Of a stretch of 28,586 bases of DNA, positions 20,247 to 28,586 are shown piece by piece (the first letter of the stretch is position 1; each line of letters begins with the position of its first letter). The notes beneath the pieces were generated by a model. The model worked only from the letters and a program-made list of their open reading frames with translations. It was not told the origin of the DNA and ran no database searches. The stretch is taken from the NCBI GenBank assembly GCA_900660155.1, contig CABFPE010000056.1, forward strand, positions 1,500,630 through 1,529,215, written 5' to 3'. The position numbers and the translations under genes are program-made. The DNA is from Hofstenia miamia (Eukaryota > Xenacoelomorpha > Acoela > Hofsteniidae).

Positions 20247-21376
20247 GAATCTTAACACTTGAACTGGCGAAATTTTGAAATCCCTATAACTCATGTAGGA
20301 CTCTATTTTGACCCCCATCACAAAAAGAAGAAATATCAGTGCAAATGATGACTAACCCAATTCAGTCCTATAATATTAGCGCACTCTTTCCTGAAAATAA
20401 AACATGGTGGTAATTATTTCAAAAATAATTTTCAATTTTTTGAATTCTATTGCATTTTGAATAATGGTAATTCTATTTTTCAGTTAAGCAAAACGGACAA
20501 TCAGGTATTTCACAAACCCGAGCCATCTAATATTTAATGCGGTTCAGTTGGTCTTATTTATACACGAAAACGAAATGTATAGCCTATATGTTCATAATTA
20601 TAGTTCATCAACATACTTTTTCATAAACACTTTCCATATTAATTTGTGAAAAAAATCAATTGTAGATACACTTTAATCTAATAATTCAGTATCTAAATTT
20701 TGCATCCTACCAATTGTATTGGGAATTAGCAAATTCGCTTACAATCCCGATGTTAATTACAAAATCTACTAATTTTCATGATTATTTTACATGTTTCTTA
20801 TTCTTGAGAGTATGGTTTCAACTGGACAAATATTAAGTTAACACTCTATTTTTAAGTTGATTGCAAACATTAGTGCTTACATAACTCTTGTCTGCAGAAT
20901 TTTTTCTTGTTTACCTATTAACCTGATTCATGCTTGATTTTACAGAGTGGTTTTGGGTTAGGTTAAAAATTGATGATGATGCCAGATTCAAAATAATATC
21001 AACATGCCTCACTGCTGAGATAGTGGAAATTGAATATGAACAAATCTTCATGGCTTTGATTAAACAAAACACACTTCAATTCTTATTAACTGAATATTGG
21101 TTTTTACATAGCTGGTTATACATTTACATCAGAGAACTACCAGAATTTCTAGTCCCCTGTTAATGAATTCACGGAACTTCAAAATGGAGGACGTTTGCAG
21201 AATTCTTCACACGAATTCTATAAATTTGCATTATTTTAATATATATAGCAACTTAAAGGTCTTACAAATGGCCGGGTATTTATACCAAAACAAATTTTTA
21301 CATAGCGGAGCATATGCTGTGAAACCATTTGTGACAAATTGTATAAAAAATTAAAATTACACTATCTACTAAAAGT

Positions 21377-22682
21377 TCATAAAAAGTCTAACGCAGGGAA
21401 AATCAACGGCGGTGCTGTATACGATATTTGGCATGATGGGAAGTCTGCTAGATTAAATTGTGATGCTATCCAGTATACCATGAGTTCCTTCGTAAATGCG
21501 AGTATGATTTCCATATATGATCCTCTCTTTAGCTTTCCGGAGTTCAGGGCACGTGCTAGTGACCATGAGTCTATCAAAATGGAGTCACCTGGCTGAGTGT
21601 TATCGGCAGCTATTAGAAAGGCCTGCAACTCCTTACGAAAGATTTGACAAAAGTTTTGGGCACGATAACTAAATTGTGATCTATCAGGTTGCACTATACC
21701 AAGTGAAAAGAGAATCGCATCTGTGTACCATACTTTCCCAGTGGGCTTGGTCGAGGCTGGCGCCGATTGTGCTCTAATAAATGCCAAAGTTATGCGCTGT
21801 GCGGTAAAGAAATCTTTATGATAGGTGTTATATATAGGGCGTTAATATGTTGAACGGACCGATAAGAGGCCAGGAAAATGTGAGATGTCCCAACGCTGCT
21901 TGTCTCTGCTTCTTTGAAAGTTTATCTAATCGTAATTCACCTATGAGCTGGACCATCTTTCTTCTATCATCAGTGGCCGTGATTATTTGTCTTCTATTAT
22001 CAAAAATAAAACCGAGATATTTCATACAGTGTAAACCATTTGAGGATTGTACCGTAACAATCGATATATTAAGTTTCTGCAACTTGTCCAACCACAACTG
22101 TACGAAATTAAAAGCACTGCAGAGAACGACTATGAAAAAGTTGTCTATGTGCGCCCAAGATATATAATTCTGCTTGCGAAATGGAGGTAAGATTGCGTTG
22201 GCCATCATTTGACACGGGGCGACACTGTATGATAATCCCATCGGTGCTTTATTGACTGCGTAACGTTTGCCATCATGTCCTAGGAATGTAGTCCGATACT
22301 GATGTCTGTTGTCCATCGGTATGTGGTAGAATGCGGATTTTAAATCGAACTGTAACAAAATGAATTCCGGAGGCAGTGGTCTCTTTATCATAATTTTGAT
22401 TACTGAAGGTAAGTAGAATGGGATTGGCTTCGTGCGAGGTGTGAGGAATGAATAGTCCACTACCATTCTGAGGCGACTATGTGATTTGGGTATGAAAAAC
22501 GCTCTCGCGTGAAAAAGTGACCGTCGATCTGCTAACTTGATGATATGTGCTTGCATAAGAGCCGCTATGATTGCATCTGCATGTTTGGCATGTAATTTTG
22601 ACTTGGGAGGAATAGGCTTCTTGTGACTATTGGTTTGAAATGAGTTAAGGATACGGAGACAGTAAAGCAATGCATTATTCGA
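21377..22682 (-). pseudogene. Reverse transcriptase and RNase H of a DIRS/hepadna-type retroelement
   Basis: RT frame 22682-21828: RMVVDYS, then FDLKSAFYHIPM (motif A, catalytic Asp), then NKAPMGLSYSVAP (motif B). Next, where Y-x-D-D is expected, the sequence is HIDN: the second Asp is Asn (codon AAC at 22142-22140), probably a G-to-A change. The RNase H lies in another frame (21787 to 21377): VWYTDA, KELQAFLIAA, ILIDSWSLARAL and FNLADFPS. This gives a complete D-E-D-D set (residues 23, 53, 73 and 115 counted from 21787). The two frames overlap by a few codons near 21835, so one shift separates them. An RNase H ending in N-x-A-D-x-P-S is shared by DIRS-like elements and hepadna-type polymerases. 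No integrase, protease or tyrosine recombinase was found, so the exact class is open. An inactive copy. Confidence 0.75.
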
Positions 22683-23017
22683 TCAGGAACTTGAAATTCA
22701 TTCTGGAATTGAGGCCTGTTGACGTCTGCGGAGTGGAAAGAGTACTGAGGTTTTGCTTGCAGTGGTTCTTCAATAACTATTCCCTGTGAATCGCCTAAAA
22801 ATTCTGGTAACTGCAAGAATTCCGCTAACTGTGAGTCTGACAAGGTAACTCCGGACAATGTTGAACCATTCTCTGGGTCGGCTGCTTGATCCGACTGTGC
22901 ATTATTATTACCGGCTGCTTGATCCGGTCGTGCTGGTTGATCCTCTGCGCCTGCTTGGTCCGCCAGTGCTTGTAGTTGTTGCGAGGTTAGAGTTATTCCT
23001 GAAAGTATGTCATCCAA
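22565..23017 (-). pseudogene. Ala/Gln-rich linker frame upstream of the RT
   Basis: A 150-codon open frame (no ATG; opens with Leu) rich in Gln, Ala and Asp, starting around DDILSGITLTSQQLQALADQ. It has no known domain. It overlaps the preceding gag-like frame by 25 nt and the RT frame by about 118 nt, and uses the same frame as the RNase H. It is probably the N-terminal, unstructured part of the polymerase protein, with the sense passing into the RT frame near 22690. Its last 35 or so codons are then out-of-frame. Confidence 0.55.
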
Positions 23018-23919
23018 TTCTGCTGAGGCTGTGTGACTTGTATATTGATAGTAGCTCGATTAGCGAAGTTGGTTAGAAGTTGTTGTATGTCTGGTATCTG
23101 CAAATGTGATATCCGCAACAAGAAATTACGAAAGCAAGGTACAGCTGAATCAGGTAACTGGAACTGGAGACCCAAAACATCCAAGGATTGCAAGATAGGC
23201 GGCTGAAAAAGTGCTGGAACACCTGGTTGTGAAACTCAATGTGCTGGAAAGGAATCTTGAGAATTCCGCAGGGCTGGCGTAGACGCTTGAAGCGGATCTG
23301 GGTAAAGCAAGGTGTTGTGTTCATGTATGATCCAGGAAATAACGAAGAAGAAACTTGAGATTGAGTAGAAGCTGGAGAGTGTAACGACGAAAAGGAGAGA
23401 ACTGTGAGCGATTAGGGAAGCGTGATATGCAGCGAACTAACGTCCTCTGGAGTTCTTGGATCGACTTCTTCCACAATTCTGCTTAAATTGCGGTTGAGAC
23501 GGGAATGTGCTGAACGGTGCGCGCTGACTGGGGTATCTGGATGGCTGTGCTGGGATAAGGTGCGGTATTCCAATGGACTGCAGCTGATTGTTGGCCGTAT
23601 TTCTGAGAGTGGCATTCCAACCGTAGTTTGCGGCAGCCAAGAGAACCTGGATATGTTGTGCGACGATTGACTGTAAGTTAGTGGAGAGGACATCATATTC
23701 TCTGAATATCGACTGCAGGCACTCAAGTTCGTACTTGTCTATATTGGGCGTTTTGACTGAATTGAGAGCTTTAGATATCTGATCACCGACAACAGGAATT
23801 TGCTGAGCATCAAACGGTGCATCTTCCAAAAGTGTTGATATAGATTGTCCGGCAGTTGGGTGATTATTTCCAAAGTGCGTACCAGGGCGTTGAGAAGAGT
23901 AGGTACAGTCAAGGTTCAT
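22993..23919 (-). pseudogene. Gag-like protein of the same retroelement, with two internal stops
   Basis: One frame from an ATG at 23919 to a TAA at 22993, interrupted by TAG (23439-23437) and TGA (23238-23236). The first 160 codons contain a helical segment (KYELECLQSIFREYDVL, then HIQVLLAAANYGW). They end in a Pro/Ser/Gln-rich and Arg-rich tail (CGRSRSKNSRGR), as in nucleocapsid-like proteins. The part after the first stop is Ser/Phe-rich; the part after the second is Pro/Leu-rich (QPGVPALFQPP). Because all three pieces share a frame, they may once have been a single protein of about 308 residues. The TAG could alternatively be a natural end or a read-through site. No Cys-His zinc knuckle is seen. 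Confidence 0.5.
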
Positions 23920-24053
23920 ATTAATGCGACATTAATTAATTTTCATTCACGATTTCTTTACAGTTTGGCGGTAAAATAGGCTAATATAAATTACATAAAG
24001 ACAGACACGTGTATTTGGCATATCATAAGCAACTTTCAACTATCAAGAGAAAG

Positions 24054-24774
24054 ATCAAGGAGCTGCCCTTAGTAATCAGAAGACCGAAAAAAATTAATAT
24101 CGTCCGCGAAGTCAACAAAAATCCGAGTTCGATGGTGCAGACAGAGGGTTAAGAACCCCTCAGATTCGTGGAATAACTGGGTTTATAGCGATGAAAGCAT
24201 GGTTGTTTATGATGCTTCTAGTAAAATTTGGGATACAAAGATCTGGAGATACCCTAAAGAAAAGTTTGGACCACTGCATTGTAGTTGTAAAAAGAACAAA
24301 AACAGCAACAAAATTCAGCTGATGGTTTGGGGTGCAATTTCGTACTCTGGTGAAAGAACACTTGTTCCTATCCAGGGCAAAATTACTGGGGATTCGTATG
24401 CAAGCCTACTTAATAATCAACTCCCCCAGCTTCTATTTAGGTTTCCTGACAGAAATTCTATTGTTTTTTAACAGGATAATGCAGCCGTCCATGGTACACA
24501 GGCAGTCAAAGACACATTGGCTAGTTTGAACATCATCCCCACCCCCTGGCCTCCTCAAAGTCCCGACCTAAACATAATCGAGAATGTGTGGAAGCGAATT
24601 AAACAGGAAATAAATAAGTCTAATGCTGAAGTTCGAAACAGAGACGACCTTTGGGAACACATTCTGAAAGCATGGTTGGAGATCGATAATGATTTTATCA
24701 AGAAACTGTATGAGTCGATTCCCAAAAGACTCAGAGAGGTTATTAGGATGAAAGGGATGACTTCCAAGTACTGA
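24054..24774 (+). pseudogene. Tc1-like DD34E transposase with deletion and one premature stop
   Basis: The N-terminal part (24054-24149) reads IRRPKKINIVREVNKNPSS, typical of the second helix-turn-helix region of Tc1 enzymes, in one frame. It then jumps to another frame at NSWNNWVYSDES (about 24166-24198). More than 100 codons expected between these are missing, so there is an internal deletion. The catalytic half is otherwise complete: first Asp at 24190, second at 24475 in QDNAAVH, Glu at 24580 in PDLNIIENVW, with exactly 34 residues between the last two. A single TAA (24469-24471) right before QDN stands where the family has a Gln codon, consistent with a CAA-to-TAA change. The frame ends normally with RMKGMTSKY. 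Terminal inverted repeats were not located. It belongs to a different lineage from the copy at 17778-18200. Confidence 0.85.
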
Positions 24775-27700
24775 TATGTTTCTTTCCCCCAATGTGTTTT
24801 CTTTATTTCTTATGTAAATTCACTTTTTTCTTCTGCTACTAGTGATTTTCGTTTTGTTCACGTCTCATTAATATGAGCCTTGACTTAGATTCCAAATGTT
24901 CAAGGTGGGTTGTGACCTATCGAGGACTGTGACCAACTGTTCATCACGATTCTGCGATTGGGGCTGAGTTTGCGACATTCAAACGAGCTTGACTTCACTT
25001 AAGACTGATATAATATTCTCTGCTTGGCAACAACATCCTTTGATGTATATCATTTGAACGCACTTTCATCAAAAGATGCTAATCTGAACACACCTTAAGC
25101 AACCGAGAAATTTCTTAAAATCGGTGATAGTATCTTCAAATATTCAATGCCCAAATCAGGTTGAAATCGGGCTGAAGATATTAATTTTTTTTTAAATATT
25201 TACATGTAGTTAATATTTAAATTAATCTTCAATAGATGTAGATTTAACCGCAACCACCGTATTGTGCATTATTTTTATCTCGCACAATCATAATAAATGA
25301 AATGGTACCCTAGCATAGTCCACTAATAACTGGTACAAGTTTTGACCAAGATTTTTGTATATTTTAAAAGAAAGATGTTTCAATTTTTTCGTTGGGTTTG
25401 TGGATCATCCACAGAACAGCTGTAAAGTTAATGGGATCAATTTAATTAGATTAGGGCATACTTTCCCTGATATATAGAAATTGCTATGACATTTTAGTAT
25501 GTTAGATGTTCCGAAACCATTTTTTGAAATTTCAGTGAAAAATATGTTAAATTGATGACAGTACAACGTCTGCAGGTAGTTTTCGTAAAAATGGCATTAA
25601 ACAAAATATTTCCTTCTGTAGTGTTTTTTATAGCGTATTGGCGCACGAAAATCGATTCTAATTACTATATTAATACATGACATACATGACAAATATTTTT
25701 AAGAAGAAGCAATGCGCATTGTAGGCCTGCTTTTCTTCAAAGAAATGCTTGATAGATTTTGGGGCAATTTGCGTTTTTTTCACCCGTATACTGTATTTTT
25801 TGATACCAAAATGAATAACCGCAAATTGCCCAAAAATCTACCAAGTCTTTCTTTTGAAGAAAAGCTTCGCCAAACAGAAATTATTTGTTTTTAACTTTAA
25901 ACCACAAGGCGTCCACTTAAAAGAGAAAACCGTTTTTTCACACTTAAAAGGAAATTTTGTAAACCTAATATTTGAAAATGGTGAGGAAACCACAGTTTAT
26001 TGGGGAATATGCTTTAATGCAATGCTGAAAATTTCTATTAACGCGCATTGCTGTTCGTGAAGTGGTTAAAAAGATTAATAATTTTTCTTTGAAGTTTTCG
26101 AATTTTTGAAAAATTTTCAAATTTTCTCTATACCAAGCTATCATAATTTATATGGTTTTGAGACAATGGAAGCAGTAAAGATCTTTGACTGTTTTTTTAA
26201 TATGTGCAAAGATATCCCAAAACCATTTGAAGTCGCGTGGCCACCCCTCGATTGGACAGAGTTGGGTCTCTGATTAAAAGTGAAAATTAAAGAAGAGACT
26301 CTCCTCTATCGCTGGTTCTTTCAGATTCAGCAAAGCGTTAATAGTTTCATCATGAAAAATAGGTGTTAGTAGTAGTTTTTAGTGCAAACGGTTACTATTA
26401 CATGGTAGCGCATGCAGCAATCGATATGGCCATGTCAAAATATTTTCCAAATTCTTAATTAGTTGGGAAAAATCCCCTTTAAGATTTCTTTCTTAAAATT
26501 GAAAGATATTTGATCAAAACAAAATTTCAGAAATAGAGAAATTCTTCTTTAATTTTGCAAACCTGGTATTATATTGGTTTGACAAGAGTAATCAAAATTA
26601 GTGTTTTCCAATTACTCATTGCGTCTTCTAGTGAAGCGCTTTGAAGACTAATCAATAATATGAGTAATTTCGTATCTATGAAAGAAAAAAATTTCATATC
26701 TGATCTGGAAGCTATTTGCAAGGTGTCTTATTTACTATATCACTGATTATGGGTCATCATAGGAATTTTGAGTTATTTATTATAGTATAGTGCAAATGAA
26801 ATCAGATGTGAGTCCTGGAAATTTCATTTTTTTCAATAATGGGAGGTGTACTGTATGTTGTAACACCATTTTTATGAAAAAGTAAGGTTGAAATTGAAAA
26901 AAATATAAAATTACCTAGTGATGAGAGGCTACTGAGACGAGATTGATTGACTTTCATAATTTTTTGCCAGTTGCATCAATTCGGAGCTATTTAGGAAGCT
27001 GGACAGACCCAGATCAGAAAACTGAAATTAGTTTCAGACAATACCTGTTCCATCCAAAGTAAATGTCTTAAATTTCGACGGGAATCCGAAAGTATTCGTA
27101 TATATATTTTGTGAAAAATTTTGTAACTCCATCGCTGTCAATGTTTTAATGCGATGCAAGTCAAAGGAAAAATAGAATTCCTGGCACTATCGAGTTTTGA
27201 TAATTGAATTCCGCTGATAGTGAAGCTAGACATACTCATTTCTCTGATCTTTTATCTGCATAAAACTTTTCTAATGCCTCATTGTCTACGTGTTTCTTCC
27301 AGCAAATATGTTGCAACACATTTGATTTGAGCTGGTGTCCCATCTCACAGCTATAGGCGGTGAAGAAGATAACAGCTTTTATTTACTTTAGTAAGGGATT
27401 CGGATTGCATTTTCTTTAAATTTGCTATTTTTGGATGAACAGCTAATATCTATTCTGGAGCAAGAAACAATAATCATTGAGTAGAATATTATTTATTCTT
27501 AGAAAAGCGTCCAGCTGCTAGTAGAAAATTACGAGGCAGTTTTCGAGAAAAACACACTGTGATACAATCACTATATTTCTTAGAAATATACAGTCACACA
27601 TTAGACAAAATTTGTTTAAGCGTTTATAAGCCCTCTAACGGTCAAGAAAGGTAGTGCAAATTTAATATTAACGTAAAATTATTTGAAATTAAATGCAAAC

Positions 27701-27904
27701 GTTTTATCTCGATGTTTAAACAATTCCTTTGCGCTGATGACCAGAGACCTTAATTTTCGGCGTAAAAGTCGCACTTTCACTGCCGATTTCGGCGACAAAA
27801 AACGCATGTTTGGCGGAGCACTTTATTTTCATCAACACTACAAATTAGGATTATATTTAATGAAAATAAGCTTCTTTAAAGTTTCTTCTAACATATTTTG
27901 CCGA
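24775..27904. other. AT-rich non-coding stretch with a long stem-loop
   Basis: No gene recognised. The inverted repeat at 25724-25871 is the main structured feature; the small frames 25712-25894 and 25854-26060 follow from it. From 26100 to 27680 nothing is identified. The plus frame 27683-28063 is largely antisense to the minus-strand relic described separately. Confidence 0.5.
25724..25871. repeat. Inverted repeat with ~50-nt arms
   Basis: The left arm 25724-25773 (GGCCTGCTTTTCTTCAAA to GGCAATTTGCG) pairs with the right arm 25820-25871 (CGCAAATTGCC to CTTCGCC) with about six mismatches and two small gaps; the loop is 46 nt. Farther out, AGCAATGCGCATT (25708-25720) and AACGCGCATTGCT (26040-26052) are inverted copies matching at 12 of 13 positions, which could mark the ends of a 345-bp element. 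Confidence 0.7.
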
Positions 27905-28246
27905 TCAGCGATAAACAAATTCAAGATAGAAAAAAATCTTTCGACGTCCACCGAAACTAAATATCTGTATTTCCGTAAGATCGCAAATGTTTTCCCCACG
28001 CACCTTCTTCACCACCATATCGAGGCCCTTATTCTTTTCACGTACCTTTCAAAATTTTTCTAGTGCGACCTCAGCAACCGGGTTGCCCGTTTCTGCAAGA
28101 TCAATAAGTTTTTCAAAAATTGCCTCGCAATGTGTTTGGGCGCGCACAGCTGTATAATCTGCAGCTTCCGACAATTTGATGTATATATTCAAAACTGCAT
28201 CATTAGCGTTGCAAACAACCAACCAATCAGGCGCAACTAGAAATAT
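27905..28246 (-). pseudogene. Unrecognised decayed coding frame
   Basis: Read on the minus strand, a frame open from 28246 contains PDWLVVCNANDAVLNIY, then LSEAADYTAVRAQTHCEAIF, then LIDLAETGNPVAEVALEKF before a TGA at 28051-28049. The same frame stays open for 47 more codons to a TGA at 27907-27905. Amino-acid composition and helix-like Ala/Glu/Leu spacing look like real protein, faintly like Sel1/TPR-type helical repeats, but no family is recognised. It is oriented away from the BED-finger gene that starts 64 bp farther on. It could be a 3' exon fragment or an element relic. Confidence 0.35.
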
Positions 28247-28309
28247 TCAGTTCTGCATTGCGTATAGCATTGTGACTTACAATTTGAGTGCTACGAGTAG
28301 CATATCAAT

Positions 28310-28586
28310 ATGCCTCCACGAATGAATAAGCAGATCGTTGAGCATTATTTTACGGAAGTTGAAAAAGGGGAGTATGTTTGCAAGTGTGGCTGTAAACGCA
28401 AACAACGCCCGAATACAGGGTATGCAAACCTTTTAAACCATATTACCATTGATCACCCGAATTATCTAAAGGAGTTGTCAGACAAAAGTGGTTTACAAAG
28501 TGCTTGTATTGAAACTGCTTCGAACTGGAAAGCGTCCAAAAAAGCGAAACTGCTTTATAACTGGATCGATTGGATTGTTACTGACA
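28310..28586 (+). CDS. BED-type zinc-finger protein, N-terminus (hAT-transposase-like), cut by the window end
   Basis: An ATG at 28310 opens a frame of 92 codons with no stop before the window ends. Residues 10-50 form a BED-type finger: aromatic HYF at 12-14, Cys at 24, 26 and 28 (CKCGC), the GYANLLNHI helix at 37-45 with His44, and His49. BED fingers are DNA-binding domains usually found at the N-terminus of hAT transposases or of host proteins derived from them. The following residues end in SKKAKLLYNWIDWIVTD. In hAT proteins the region after the finger is linker leading to the RNase H-like catalytic domain, which would lie beyond the window. Whether the gene is intact, and whether it could supply transposase for the two non-autonomous hAT elements seen here, cannot be judged from this piece. 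Confidence 0.7.
   Translation, partial: MPPRMNKQIVEHYFTEVEKGEYVCKCGCKRKQRPNTGYANLLNHITIDHPNYLKELSDKSGLQSACIETASNWKASKKAKLLYNWIDWIVTD

Larger units (their letters stand above)
18481..21376. other. AT-rich non-coding stretch
   Basis: No gene recognised. It contains the (TCA) microsatellite at 19287-19331, a GC-rich patch at 20022-20095 (GCGGGCGGG, GTCCGCCCGGACC) and the 34-bp repeat copy at 20213-20246. Two plus-strand frames at 20930-21163 and 21163-21354 show no known motif; in particular no tyrosine-recombinase R..HxxR..Y pattern that would belong to the neighbouring DIRS-like element. Confidence 0.5.

Noticed and set aside
20930..21354. Possible tyrosine recombinase of the DIRS-like element on the plus strand
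   Set aside because: No R..HxxR..Y pattern is present in either small frame.
21339..23076. Several plus-strand frames across the RT-RNase H region (for example 21847-22167 and 22858-23076)
   Set aside because: They are antisense to the retroelement frames, which carry the recognisable RT and RNase H motifs.
27683..28063. 126-codon plus-strand frame
   Set aside because: It is mostly antisense to the minus-strand frame with better protein character, and has no recognisable motif.

Overview
The window reads as AT-rich invertebrate metazoan nuclear DNA. No operon-like packing or bacterial gene is visible. Instead there is one plausible host gene, long non-coding AT-rich stretches and a dense set of transposable-element relics: hAT, Tc1, RTE-like, R4-like and CR1/Jockey-like LINEs, a DIRS/hepadna-type reverse transcriptase, and foldback DNA. 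The mix of RTE, Tc1, hAT and a DIRS-like RT would fit a nematode or a similar ecdysozoan. That is an inference from element types; no rRNA, tRNA or mitochondrial marker fixes the species.

Left part (1-4791). An intact single-exon HMG-box gene of SOX type (1359-1904, +) has a TATA box and a cluster of six TAATC cores just upstream. Ninety-six bases after its stop codon starts a 2.78-kb hAT-like element (2001-4783). It is bounded by similar CAG-starting termini and a perfect 8-bp target duplication (CAAATAAG). It holds two diverged ~1-kb copies of the same sequence. The first copy is full of two-unit short tandem duplications, several of which are single in the second copy.

Middle part (4792-18500). 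This region carries decayed non-LTR elements: R4/Dong-like pieces at 6890-7720 and 9606-9851, and an RTE-like relic at 7785-8775. It also holds a 507-bp non-autonomous hAT element with a perfect 8-bp target duplication (13345-13851) and a 5'-truncated LINE whose remaining 376-codon frame is uninterrupted (15765-16966). After these come a 0.66-kb foldback element (16996-17658) and a frameshifted Tc1-like transposase on the minus strand (17778-about 18200). A ~130-bp dispersed repeat with TATA and AATAAA signals occurs at 10974-11108 and again at 18340-18480.

Right part (18500-28586). A minus-strand retroelement spans 23919-21377. It has a Pro/Gln-rich gag-like region, then an RT, then an RNase H with a complete D-E-D-D set. 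The RT catalytic YxDD is changed to HIDN and the frames are broken. It is followed by a second Tc1-like transposase (24054-24774, +) with an internal deletion and one premature stop. At the right edge, a decayed unrecognised coding frame on the minus strand lies head to head with the start of a BED zinc-finger, hAT-transposase-like gene that runs off the window (28310 onward, +).

Apart from the HMG-box gene, the genes here do not appear to cooperate. The window is best read as a host regulatory gene in a repeat-rich neighbourhood that records several waves of insertion.
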